DNA of 56,783 nucleotides, taken from positions 1-56,783 of the forward strand of contig QHXI01000067.1 of NCBI GenBank assembly GCA_003222895.1, written 5' to 3'. A program made the position numbers and the translations under genes. Below, in pieces: positions 24,685 through 34,361 of this stretch (position 1 is its first letter; the number at the start of each line of letters is the position of its first letter). Under the pieces are notes generated by a model. That model was given only the letters and a program-made list of their open reading frames with translations, did no database searches and was not told where the DNA came from. The stretch comes from Acidobacteriota bacterium (GTDB taxonomy: Bacteria; Acidobacteriota; Blastocatellia; Pyrinomonadales; Pyrinomonadaceae).

Positions 24685-27177
24685 ATGCAGCCTATGCCGA
24701 CGCCCCAGCACAAACCAGGCCAGATCACCGCGATGATCAGCAGCACCGCGTTTGATCTTCCTGAGCACCGCGCAGCGGTCAAAGAAGCTTGTATCGCCGC
24801 CGGTGTCTTTCCCATTGGCATGGAGCAACTCCCGGCCCGTGACGCGAGTGGCATCAAGGTTTCCCTCGAGATGGTTGACCAGGCCGATATCTACCTTGGC
24901 ATCTACGCGTGGCGTTATGGCTGGGTGCCTGACTTTGACAATCCCGAAAAAGTGTCCATCACAGAAATGGAATTCGACCGTGCGATCCAGCGCAAAGCCG
25001 TGGAAGACCTTCGCGAGATTTTTATCTTCACCGCGCACGACAATCACCCGTTTATCAAGAACGACATCGAGACCGGCGACGAACCTCAGCGAAAGCTCGC
25101 GGCGTTCAAGACCAAGGCTTGCGACGGTCGCGTGCGCCGAGAATTTCGATCTGCGGAGGAATTGCAACGACACGTCGGAGACGCGCTGCGCGACTACCTC
25201 CGCCGCGAGCGAGAGAAGGAGGACAGCCCACAGACCACCTCCACGCCAAAGACCTCCATCCCGCACAATCTGCCTTCCCTTCAGCCTTTCTTCGGGCGCG
25301 AGGAGGAACTGCGGAAGATTGCCGATGCGCTCGATCCTGAGTCGCGCACGTGGGGCGCGCTGATCGATGGCCCAGGTGGGATGGGAAAGACGTCGCTCGC
25401 CGTGCGGGCGGCCTACGATGCATCTGCTGATGCCTTCGAGAAAATCACCTTCGTCTCGCTCAAGTCCCGCGAACTCGACGACGATGGCGTGCGCGACCTC
25501 TCCGGCTTTCTCATCAGCGGCCTCGCTGAACTGCTCAACGAACTCGCTCGCGAACTCGGCCGCGATGACATTGCCAAGGCCGTCGAAAGCGAACGCCCGC
25601 GTATGCTGCTTGATGCGCTTCGTGGCACGAAGACGCTGCTGATCCTCGACAACCTGGAATCGCTGCTCAAGCCCGAGCGCGACACGGTCTTCACCTTCGT
25701 CAAGAAGCTGCCGCATGGTTGCAAGGCGATTCTTACGTCGCGCGGGCGTATCGGCTCAGCGGCAGAGGAATTGATTCTCGAAAAACTTAGCGAAGATGCC
25801 GCTCTCGCGACCCTCGCCAAGCTCGCCGAAACCAATCCGGCTCTTGCGCACACCAGCGAAGCCGAGCGCGTCACGCTCTACCGCGAGACTGGCGGAAAGC
25901 CGCTGCTGCTCCGATGGACGGCGGGACAGATCGGCCGCGGCAGTTGCGTAACCTTCACCGACGCGATTCATTACTTGCGCTCCTGTCCAGAGGAAAATGA
26001 CCCGCTCGAGTTCATCTTCGGCGACCTGGTTGAGGACTTCAGCGAAGCCGAGACACGCACGCTCTGCGCGCTCACTTACTTCACGCTGCCGGCGAAGATC
26101 GAGCACATCACAACGATTGCTGAGCGCGATGAAACGGAAACCGAGCGTGCGCTCAAGTCGCTCATCAATCGCTCACTGGTTGTTCCGAGCGAGGAGTTGA
26201 AGACGTTTACACTGGTGCCGCTGGTCGCGGATTTCTTACGCGTCAAAAAGCCCGAAGTGCTGCGCGAGACAGGCGACCGCTTGAAAAAGCACGTCTACGC
26301 GCTGGTCGTGGAGAACGGCTACCAAAAGCACGATCGTTTCCCGGTGCTTGACGCCGCCTGGCCCACAGTTGCCGCCGCTCTGCCGTGTTTCCTCGCCGGG
26401 GAGAACAGGCGGCTCCAAACTGTGTGCGATGCGCTTGATGACTTTCTTAATTTCAGTGGGCGCTGGGATGAACAGCTTGCGCTTTCACTCGACGCCGAGA
26501 AGCGTGCACTGGCTGCTGGAAATTACGAAAAAGCCGGCAGGCGAGCCTACGATTCCGGCTGGATCCACGGTTTGCGCGGGCAAGCTGCCGAAGTGCTCGC
26601 CTGCGCCGACCGCGCCGAGGCCCACTGGCGTGAGGCAAAGACCGGTGCCCGCGAGCGGGCCACTGCCATCCAGTTACGCGGACATGGCTATAAATCGGCG
26701 AAGGACTACCCATCTGCAATCGCCGCCTGTCGGGAAGCCGTGGACCTTTGGCGCAGCTTGGGCCGCGAGACAAAGGATGTGGCAACCGGCCTGAACGCTC
26801 TCGCCGAGGCCGAGCGGATGTCCGACGACCTCGATTCCGCCGAGCGCGACTACCGCGAGGCTCTGCGGATCGCCCGAGCCGTAGATTACCCTGAAGGAGT
26901 CGCCGCCTACACCGGCAATCTGGCGGGACTGGCGCTGGACCGAGAGGATTGGCCCGCAGCGGAAGCCCTCGCCCGCGACACCCTCCGCTTGGCAGAAACG
27001 GTCGGCAAACAGGAATCGCTCGCGTTGAACTCGGCCCGCCTCGGCCAAGCCCTCCTGCGGCAGGGGAAAAGGGAGGAAGCTCTCCCGCACGCCAAGCGCG
27101 CAGTGGAGATTTACCAAATGCTTGGATCACCGTACCGCCGCGAAGCCCAGCAAATCCTCGCCGAATGCGAGAGCTAG
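24685..27177 (+). CDS. DUF4062 - STAND NTPase (NB-ARC/NACHT-like) - TPR protein
   Basis: 830 residues from the ATG at 24685; a TTG two codons earlier is possible. N-terminal DUF4062 domain (about 12-170): MISSTAFDLPEHR, PIGMEQLPARD, DIYLGIYAWRYGW and SITEMEFDRA. A linker leads to the STAND ATPase (about 195-480): FFGREEELRKI, Walker A DGPGGMGKTSL (about 226-236), Walker B LLILDNLESLL, sensor ILTSRGR and GGKPLLL. Then a winged-helix-like region and TPR repeats to the C-terminus. STAND proteins are signal-triggered oligomerising switches, and DUF4062 often sits where TIR or other effectors do. It stands alone, flanked by repeat elements, and appears more GC-rich than its neighbours, which suggests a transferred gene. 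Defence role is inference. Confidence 0.88.
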   Translation: MQPMPTPQHKPGQITAMISSTAFDLPEHRAAVKEACIAAGVFPIGMEQLPARDASGIKVSLEMVDQADIYLGIYAWRYGWVPDFDNPEKVSITEMEFDRAIQRKAVEDLREIFIFTAHDNHPFIKNDIETGDEPQRKLAAFKTKACDGRVRREFRSAEELQRHVGDALRDYLRREREKEDSPQTTSTPKTSIPHNLPSLQPFFGREEELRKIADALDPESRTWGALIDGPGGMGKTSLAVRAAYDASADAFEKITFVSLKSRELDDDGVRDLSGFLISGLAELLNELARELGRDDIAKAVESERPRMLLDALRGTKTLLILDNLESLLKPERDTVFTFVKKLPHGCKAILTSRGRIGSAAEELILEKLSEDAALATLAKLAETNPALAHTSEAERVTLYRETGGKPLLLRWTAGQIGRGSCVTFTDAIHYLRSCPEENDPLEFIFGDLVEDFSEAETRTLCALTYFTLPAKIEHITTIAERDETETERALKSLINRSLVVPSEELKTFTLVPLVADFLRVKKPEVLRETGDRLKKHVYALVVENGYQKHDRFPVLDAAWPTVAAALPCFLAGENRRLQTVCDALDDFLNFSGRWDEQLALSLDAEKRALAAGNYEKAGRRAYDSGWIHGLRGQAAEVLACADRAEAHWREAKTGARERATAIQLRGHGYKSAKDYPSAIAACREAVDLWRSLGRETKDVATGLNALAEAERMSDDLDSAERDYREALRIARAVDYPEGVAAYTGNLAGLALDREDWPAAEALARDTLRLAETVGKQESLALNSARLGQALLRQGKREEALPHAKRAVEIYQMLGSPYRREAQQILAECES

Positions 27178-27272
27178 CTCGCGCGACTAGAATTGATCCT
27201 GATGCGCGTGGCTGGGGCGCAGCCTCAAAAGGTCGTTCTTCAAGCTGACTGTGGAGTGATCTCTGAAAGCGA

Positions 27273-27414
27273 AGTGCCGTAGGCGCTCAATCTTTATAGA
27301 AACGAAGGCCAATCTATATTCGTCCGCAGCGAGCGAAAATGCCGAACATTTCGCTCGATGCGGTAAGCTTTCGAGGTACTAAGCTAGCTATAAACATTCT
27401 GCCGCTCTGCGGCG
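27273..27414. repeat. REPIN-like element, family A, copy 1
   Basis: Left unit 27273-27299 (AGTGCCGTAGGC... ending TTTATAG), right unit 27388-27414 in inverse orientation (CTATAAACATTCT then GCCGC-TCT-GCGGC). Central palindrome 27324-27363: CCGCA, then CGAGCGAAAATG / CATTTCGCTCG, then TGCGG. It fills the gap between the STAND gene and the 3' end of the SPFH gene. Confidence 0.78.
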
Positions 27415-27419
27415 CACGT

Positions 27420-28463
27420 CTACCGCAACTGTCTCGGCGGAGGCTGTGAATCGTCTGTGCGCTTCGTGCCCGTCTCTGAAAACATTTCCTTGATCGTGCC
27501 GACTGCCGAGAGCATGGTTGAAGTCTCGACCGGCATGAAAATCACTTTCGCGTTATTGCCTTTTGTCATGTCGCGCAGGCTCTCGATATAGCGGGTTGTG
27601 ATTAGATATTCCGCCGGGTTGCCATGCTCGTGCATCGCTTCCGCGACCAATGCGATTGCCTGAGCTTCGCCCTGGGCGTTTCGTTGTCGCGCTTGAGCAG
27701 CGCCCTCGGCTGCAAGTATCGCTGACTGCTTTTCGCCTTCCGCTCGCGTGACAGCGGCCTGCTTCTCGCCTTCTGCGCGCGTAATCGCCGCCTGCCGATC
27801 ACCTTCGGCCTGCAATACCAACGCGCGGCGATTGCGTTCCGCAGTCATCTGCTTCTCCATCGTGATGCGGACGTCTTCAGGAGGGTTGATATTCTTTACG
27901 TCGACGCGGGTCACTTTCACCCCCCACTTATCGGTCGCCTCGTCCAGAATGATCCTCAGCTTGGCATTGATTTGATCGCGTTGCGAAAGCGTGTGATCAA
28001 GATCCATGTCGCCCATCACAGCGCGCATGCCGGTGATCGTCAATTGCACGATGCCGCCGACAAGGTCGTTCATTTCGTACACTGCTTTGACCGGATCGGT
28101 AATTTGCCAATACACGACTGAGTCCACATGAATCGTCACGTTATCCCTCGTGATCACCGGTTGCGGCGGCAGGTCGATGTATTGTTCGCGCAGGTCAATC
28201 GAGGTTATGCCCCCGCGCGTGTTGGTCCAGTAGACGGCGCGCGGCCTGTCAAGGAATGGAATCAGAATATTCAGGCCGCTGGCGGCTACGCGGCTGAAAC
28301 GCCCCAGCCGCTCAACTAACATCACTGTGGCCTGCGGAACGATCTTGATCGTCTTCGCGGCGATGATCAGGAGAACAATGCCGATAAAGAAAAGAAAAAA
28401 GATCAGAACGAACGCCGGCAACACGCCTTCGTTTTGTAGCAGGAACAAGTTTGCGAACATCAT
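27420..28463 (-). CDS. SPFH/Band 7 (stomatin-like) membrane protein
   Basis: 347 residues from ATG at 28463, preceded by a CGAGGTG ribosome site; a longer open frame exists without one. One N-terminal membrane helix (FVLIFFLFFIGIVLLIIAA), the Band 7 domain (about 38-200; VERLGRFSRVA, PQPVITRDNVTIHVDSVVYW, GEMDLDHTLSQRD-like GDMDLDHTL), then a long coiled coil rich in A, E and Q with repeated RAEGEKQAA units (about 225-290). This is the QmcA/stomatin-paraslipin layout, scaffolds of ordered membrane regions that often control FtsH or another protease. No NfeD partner adjoins it; the amidase is upstream on the same strand. Confidence 0.93.
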   Translation of the reverse strand: MMFANLFLLQNEGVLPAFVLIFFLFFIGIVLLIIAAKTIKIVPQATVMLVERLGRFSRVAASGLNILIPFLDRPRAVYWTNTRGGITSIDLREQYIDLPPQPVITRDNVTIHVDSVVYWQITDPVKAVYEMNDLVGGIVQLTITGMRAVMGDMDLDHTLSQRDQINAKLRIILDEATDKWGVKVTRVDVKNINPPEDVRITMEKQMTAERNRRALVLQAEGDRQAAITRAEGEKQAAVTRAEGEKQSAILAAEGAAQARQRNAQGEAQAIALVAEAMHEHGNPAEYLITTRYIESLRDMTKGNNAKVIFMPVETSTMLSAVGTIKEMFSETGTKRTDDSQPPPRQLR

Positions 28464-28541
28464 TTCGCACCTCGATGAATTTGGCTTTCGGAAAACTGCG
28501 CGGTCGGCGTGAACTATATCGAAAGCGGCCACGTTCGACAA

Positions 28542-29921
28542 TCAAGATTCGCATGCGCGTTCGAGTATTTCCGCTGCGGCTAAGAGCAGATGTTCAGAAT
28601 TGGGCTGACCAACAAGCTGAACACCGATCGGCAGCCCTTGTTTTGTGCGAGCGATTGGGACAGCGACCGCCGGCAATCCAAAGACGTTGAAGGTTTGGGA
28701 ATAACTGAATGCACGGAAGACGCTGATCGATTTGCCATTGATGTCGACGCGTTTCGCTCCGTGTTCGAAAGCGGCGATCGCACCTACGGGTGCAAGAATC
28801 AAAGCCGTCTGCTTCATCCAGCGCAACAATTCCTCTCGCAAACGTTCGCGCTCGATGACAGCTCTCGCGCGGCGTTCGGCTGTATTTACTTTCCCTTCAA
28901 AATTCGCGCTTCCGTTTTCCTCCTGTAGCATTGGCAAAACTATTGGCCCGGCCTCGTCTTCCCTTCCTCGATAGAATTCGCGAAGCTGCTGTTGAGCAGC
29001 TTCCGCAAACAATTCGATCCATAAGCGCGAGCCTTCAGAGATTCCCGGCGGTTGCTCCTCGCGAACCTCGAATCCTGAATCGCGCAAGACGTCGGCTGCC
29101 CAATGCACCGCCTGCGCCGTCTCGCTAGTCACCGGCGCAACGCCGTCGTCGACGTAAAAAGCAACGCGCAACGATCGCAATTGATCCGGGTCACCCGGCT
29201 CAGCACGGGATCGAGCAATCACCTCGAACAACAATTCGAGATCCGCGATGCGGCGCCCCATTGGTCCAATGCACGCGCCCAGTGAAAGGGCGCCCACGGC
29301 TTCCGGCATATGGCCATCCATCGGCACTCGACCCGTGGTTGGTTTCAATCCGGCGATACCGCAGAGGTGCGCCGGCACGCGAATCGATCCCGAAAGGTCG
29401 CTTCCGATTCCCGCGGGTGAAAGATGCGCGGCAATGGCGACGGCTTCACCACCGCCCGATCCCCCGGAGGTGCGATTCAAATCATAGGGATTATTCGTAC
29501 GGCCGAAGACCGGATTATCGGTCTCGTAAGGAATCGCCATCTCTGGCGTGTTGGTCTTTCCCAGAATGATCGCGCCCGCGGCTTTCAATCTCGCGACCAC
29601 AGTCGCATCGCGATCCGGCAAGTGCTCAGCTCGCAAACGCGAGCCGTAAGTCGTTCTCAATCCTTTTGTGTCGATACTATCTTTGATAGTGATCGGCAAG
29701 CCATGCAACGCACCTACACCCTGCGACTTCATTAGGGCGTCTTCAGCTTCCCGCGCCCGATCAATTGCATTATCGGCGATCGTTACGATCGCATTTAGAG
29801 ATGGATTTGCTTCGTCGATTCGTCGAAGATGCGCTTCAACCACTTCAACCGGCGAAGCTTTGTGCGTTCGCATCAACGCGACCAGTTCGGTAGCGGATTT
29901 TTTTGTTAGATCGTGAGACAA
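28542..29921 (-). CDS. Amidase, amidase-signature (AS) family
   Basis: 459 residues. Contains the Ser-cisSer-Lys triad of the AS family: Lys in PITIKDSIDTKG, cis-Ser in TSGGSGGGEAVAIA and the nucleophile Ser in GSDLSGSIRVPA. The family includes fatty-acid amide hydrolase, indoleacetamide hydrolase and GatA. GatA is less likely because the GatB/GatC partners are absent and the C-terminal half (LPMLQEENG..., RPSGVQL-like LPIGVQLVGQP) fits a general amidase. Substrate unknown; cytoplasmic, no signal peptide. Possibly co-transcribed with the SPFH gene 78 bases downstream. Confidence 0.93.
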   Translation of the reverse strand: MSHDLTKKSATELVALMRTHKASPVEVVEAHLRRIDEANPSLNAIVTIADNAIDRAREAEDALMKSQGVGALHGLPITIKDSIDTKGLRTTYGSRLRAEHLPDRDATVVARLKAAGAIILGKTNTPEMAIPYETDNPVFGRTNNPYDLNRTSGGSGGGEAVAIAAHLSPAGIGSDLSGSIRVPAHLCGIAGLKPTTGRVPMDGHMPEAVGALSLGACIGPMGRRIADLELLFEVIARSRAEPGDPDQLRSLRVAFYVDDGVAPVTSETAQAVHWAADVLRDSGFEVREEQPPGISEGSRLWIELFAEAAQQQLREFYRGREDEAGPIVLPMLQEENGSANFEGKVNTAERRARAVIERERLREELLRWMKQTALILAPVGAIAAFEHGAKRVDINGKSISVFRAFSYSQTFNVFGLPAVAVPIARTKQGLPIGVQLVGQPNSEHLLLAAAEILERACES

Positions 29922-29954
29922 AGAGGCGGCCCCTTCCCAACGCGATTCAAAGGA

Positions 29955-30100
29955 AGCTCCGGAGGAGCGGAATATTTATAGCAGTCAGAGCTCATTTTGT
30001 AACTATGTGTCGAATCGAGGGAATCGCGCGATTCCGCTCGGTTCGGCACTTTGAAATTATGGAAAGATTGAACTATAAACATTTCGCGCCTAACGGCGCT
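29955..30100. repeat. REPIN-like element, family A, copy 2
   Basis: Left unit 29955-29981: AG, hairpin GCTCC-GGA-GGAGC, then a GGAATATTTATAG tail. Right unit 30073-30100 inverse: CTATAAACATTTC then GCGCC-TAAC-GGCGC. Central palindrome 30011-30045 (CGAATCGAGGGAATCG / CGATTCCGCTCGGTTCG). It lies between the divergent amidase and mdh genes. Confidence 0.78.
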
Positions 30101-30122
30101 TCATCCAAGGCCATCTGAATAA

Positions 30123-31088
<966 letters not shown>

Positions 31089-31126
31089 ACTGAAAGACAG
31101 TTAGGCTGCGTCGCAAGTTAGGAAGT

Positions 31127-31648
31127 TTACTTTTTCGCTGTTAGTGGTTTGCTCCGATAGGTCTTAACCCCGACCGTCGCCGACTGTTTCTCTTGCGCCT
31201 TCATCTTAGGAAAGTTGTAGGCTACGACCTTCTTCGCCTCCCGCAAGGCAATCCTAAGTACGTCCTTGCCTACCGCCTCAATTCCCGCGGCTTTCAAGAA
31301 GGTTTCCGCGGCCAGGAAACTATTGATTCCCCGGAAGCGCCGTTCGACTATCGGCCGGGCAAGGGCGAGCTTAACGTCATTAGAGGGATACGCTTCAAGG
31401 ATGTGGAGACCGATCGCTAAAAAATTTTCATTTTCTTGAGTCTGTCGCTGTCGCGGCAGCAAGGCAAGTAAGGTCTGGGCCACCTCGGACCCCTGCCTCC
31501 TTAATCGTCGAACACCCGGAAGTGAACGAATGATATCTTTCGCGACAGTGACCGTGCTAGCAAAGTAAATCTGGGAATTTACTTCTGGGTCGGCCAGGCG
31601 AATTAAGGCTTTCTGAATAGCGGCGGCTGACATAGTCTTGCTCATCAT
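31127..31648 (-). CDS. Helical protein of unknown function, end of the radical SAM cassette
   Basis: 173 residues, predicted almost all helical, no signal peptide. I recognise no domain. The pattern of paired amphipathic helices (IQKALIRLADPEVNSQIYFA; ENFLAIGLHILEAYPS; KVLRIALREAKKVVAY-like) recalls HEAT/ARM-type repeats. The C-terminus is basic (KTYRSKPLTAKK). GGAG lies seven bases before the start at 31648. It begins 22 bases after the papain-like gene, so it belongs to the same transcript as the radical SAM gene. Confidence 0.65.
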   Translation of the reverse strand: MMSKTMSAAAIQKALIRLADPEVNSQIYFASTVTVAKDIIRSLPGVRRLRRQGSEVAQTLLALLPRQRQTQENENFLAIGLHILEAYPSNDVKLALARPIVERRFRGINSFLAAETFLKAAGIEAVGKDVLRIALREAKKVVAYNFPKMKAQEKQSATVGVKTYRSKPLTAKK

Positions 31649-31670
31649 TGCACTCCGAATGATCGAAGGA

Positions 31671-32162
31671 TCATTTCATGGTGGCAGCGGCATGGCGGCG
31701 GTTTCGACGCAGTAGTCGTGCGGGGTGACCATAGGCCCGGTGTACTTCGCGTGGTTTGTGAATAACCGCAGCAAGTTCCCCCCATTTGCTCCGCAGCTTC
31801 TTAATCTTGCCATCAGTGGCTTCCTTAACTATTGCCGCGTGGGCCATCTCGCCACTCTTTTCGTAGACCAACACGTCGCCCCGCCGCGCTTCGTCCATGG
31901 GAACTTCTGTGAAGTCATCCTCGATGAAAAAATCCGGTTCTTCAAACCAGCCATGAGCCCGCGCGTAAGCAAATCCGAAACAGTTGTACTTTCGACTCGG
32001 CGGGCGAAACTCGACCGAGTGCGGAAAAAATCTGGCCATGTATTTGCGCCAATGCTTCTTTTGTGCCTGACTCCAGTCAGTGTCGTGGCAGGGATCAACG
32101 GGCCGCGGGCGCACATGACAGTGTGAGACAGATCGTCCCTCGCTGGTTCGAAAAATAGCCAT
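31671..32162 (-). CDS. Small papain-like (DUF7689/CHAP-like) protein
   Basis: 163 residues. The core shows a Cys at the start of a helix (KYNCFGFAYARAHGW, Cys61), a strand-turn with His (GDVLVYEKSGEMAHAAIV, His108) and a later strand RSKWGELAAVIHK, the order seen in papain-fold amidases of the CHAP/NlpC or DUF7689 type. The N-terminal 40 residues are Cys/His/Pro-rich and not conserved-looking. No signal peptide, so it should act in the cytoplasm. AGGAGA eight bases before the start. In a peptide-modifying cassette it could be a leader peptidase; this is inference from position. Confidence 0.68.
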   Translation of the reverse strand: MAIFRTSEGRSVSHCHVRPRPVDPCHDTDWSQAQKKHWRKYMARFFPHSVEFRPPSRKYNCFGFAYARAHGWFEEPDFFIEDDFTEVPMDEARRGDVLVYEKSGEMAHAAIVKEATDGKIKKLRSKWGELAAVIHKPREVHRAYGHPARLLRRNRRHAAATMK

Positions 32163-32218
32163 CGGGCAATCTCCTAATTGCGTGCTAGCTGCGACTACTT
32201 AACGATTCTGACATTGGC

Positions 32219-34267
32219 TTAGTTATTCGATGGTGCAATATTGATCAACCCCTGACGAGCAAGCGAAGCCAGACCATAAACGCTCGCTTTCAACGGCGAG
32301 ACTCCCAGCTTTTTGGCCGCCGGGAATTCATCAGCGATTTGCTTAATCGTCCGCGAACCGTCGCATAGTTTCATGAGTTCGTAACTAGTCTGGGTTAGTT
32401 GCAGCACTTTGATCTCAGCCTGCTCCCTGATCAGTCCAAGGGGCACCTGTTCAATGGGAATCGAATCAAACCGCTCTCTTCGTTTCAGTGAACGCATGAG
32501 TCGCGTGTAATCCGCACTCACCATTAGAAAACGCGCGTCGTCTGCTATAACCGGCTTGGAGTCTAGATCTTCCAAAGATATCCGTCGAGCCCTCGACGCA
32601 GCTGTTTTGCCGTCAAAGTCATAGAGTGCGTTTTCCAAGTCGACCACGGTCTGCATAACATGCGGATGTTTCGCACTCTCCAAATAAGTGGACTCGACAA
32701 ATAGCGTCAGGTCCCGCGGAAAACGATCACCCGAATAGTAGCGACGGCTGGTATCGACGACACCGTCAAGCTCTCTTTCGCGCGCCGACCATGCAACCCA
32801 TTCATCAAAAACGGATAACAGGTCCCCGCTTTCTCGATGAAGTAGGACCATCATCCAACGGGCTTTCGCAATGCCGTGCAAGATGAACTCTCTTACCTGG
32901 CGAAGGTACTGCCGCTCCAGCCATCGCGTGGGGACGGCGTAAAAGTTCGGAAACAACTTGGGATGTTTCATAATCATCGCCCGCTCTTCCGGATCCTGCT
33001 CCCAGCCATGGAACGAAATATCTGAAAAAATGTCGTCGAAAACCAACTCATTTTCATACTGAGTCGTGATTGGAGTCTCGGCGAGGGGAGCCAGCAAATG
33101 AAGCTGGATTTGCGCATTTTGGTGACGCAATGACTCGCCAATAAATCTTATGCTGGAGCGCAGATCCTCTTTAGTTTCCTCCGGGAATCCGGTGATCAGC
33201 GAGACAGTGTGCTTGATCTCGCGCCGGTTCGCGCGCTTAATTCTCAAGGCGGCTTCGGCCAGATTCAATCGCTTCTGCATAAGTGTCTGCATCCGATCAG
33301 AACCACTATCGATTCCGAAAAAAATTCCGGTGCATCCGTTGGCCGCCATCAGATCGATCAACTCATCATCGATGCAGTCTGTCCGCGCGCTGCAACCCCA
33401 GTAAAGATCCTCTCCAGACTCCTCGATGGCCTCACAAAATCCAACGACTTTCTTCCGATCGACGGTAAACATGTCATGGATCAAATCGAACGAAGCAATA
33501 TCGTAGATGCGCTTGATGGTTTTCATCTGTTCGACCAGGACATCGGCCGACTTTAAACGAAACCGTCGCCGGAAAAAGTCATTGGTAGAACAAAAGTTGC
33601 AGGCGAAAGGACATCCACGGCCAGCCTCGATCGGAATGAAGCTACAGTTGTTGGTGTGGGAATAGAGATGAAAGGCCGGCAGCGGCAAACGATCCAGATC
33701 CTCGATCACTGGCGCATTAGGGTTCCGCAAGACCGTCTGGCCACGACGGTAGGTAACGCCAGCGAGGTTAGTAAAATCCGGCTGACGATCTGATAAGCCA
33801 TCAAGAACGCGCGGCAAAGTCTCTTCGGCTTCTCCGCGAACGATCAAATCTACAAACGAAAAGGTCTCGAGTGTCGCTACGTCCACGACGGAAGCCTGCG
33901 GCCCACCCAGAAGGATCGCAGCCTCGGGGTGAACCTCTCGGACGCCTCGGGCCAGCCGCAACGTGAGCGGATATGAACTACAGATGGTGCTGAATCCGAA
34001 AACGTCGGCCCTGATTCCGCTTAGTTCGCCGATGGCGTACGACGAGAAATCAACCCCCTGGTTTCTCAGGTCGCCAGCGATGTATGTAAAGAACAGGCGG
34101 TTGAGGTCGAGAATCTCGCTTTCGATTCCCTCTTGTTCCAGCACGGCGGCGAGACTCAGAATCCCCATCGGGGCGTGTTCAAAGATCAACCGCGCAGCCT
34201 CGAATTCGGCTACCGCGCGCTCATTGAACTCGGTTACGGTTGGCGGACTTATGAGACAAACCTTCAT
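32219..34267 (-). CDS. B12-binding radical SAM enzyme with C-terminal PqqD-like domain
   Basis: 682 residues. Cobalamin-binding Rossmann domain (about 1-150; LISPPTVTE, FGFSTICSSYPLTL, ILLGGPQASVV), then the radical SAM barrel (about 205-420) with the cluster motif GRGCPFACNFC (Cys219, Cys223, Cys226) and FFGIDSGSDR. A long middle region (about 420-600) is unassigned. The last 80 residues (LQLTQTSYELMKLCDG, TIKQIADEF, YGLASLARQGLINI) match the PqqD/RiPP-recognition-element winged helix. B12 radical SAM enzymes usually methylate unactivated carbon; fused PqqD-like domains bind peptide leaders. A small peptide gene lies 94 bases upstream on the same strand. Confidence 0.88.
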   Translation of the reverse strand: MKVCLISPPTVTEFNERAVAEFEAARLIFEHAPMGILSLAAVLEQEGIESEILDLNRLFFTYIAGDLRNQGVDFSSYAIGELSGIRADVFGFSTICSSYPLTLRLARGVREVHPEAAILLGGPQASVVDVATLETFSFVDLIVRGEAEETLPRVLDGLSDRQPDFTNLAGVTYRRGQTVLRNPNAPVIEDLDRLPLPAFHLYSHTNNCSFIPIEAGRGCPFACNFCSTNDFFRRRFRLKSADVLVEQMKTIKRIYDIASFDLIHDMFTVDRKKVVGFCEAIEESGEDLYWGCSARTDCIDDELIDLMAANGCTGIFFGIDSGSDRMQTLMQKRLNLAEAALRIKRANRREIKHTVSLITGFPEETKEDLRSSIRFIGESLRHQNAQIQLHLLAPLAETPITTQYENELVFDDIFSDISFHGWEQDPEERAMIMKHPKLFPNFYAVPTRWLERQYLRQVREFILHGIAKARWMMVLLHRESGDLLSVFDEWVAWSARERELDGVVDTSRRYYSGDRFPRDLTLFVESTYLESAKHPHVMQTVVDLENALYDFDGKTAASRARRISLEDLDSKPVIADDARFLMVSADYTRLMRSLKRRERFDSIPIEQVPLGLIREQAEIKVLQLTQTSYELMKLCDGSRTIKQIADEFPAAKKLGVSPLKASVYGLASLARQGLINIAPSNN

Positions 34268-34361
34268 AGCACACGAAGTGAAGATGGAAATAGAATGCAG
34301 CGTCGGCCATCACCGTCCGACGGGTCTTTTGTAATTGCAAATGGCAGTTTTCGCGCGGAGG

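Noticed and set aside
24490-25716. Long open frame on the minus strand opposite the STAND gene
   Set aside because: It lies antisense to conserved DUF4062 and Walker A sequence, has no ribosome site or recognisable domain, and arises from the GC-rich codon pattern of the real gene.
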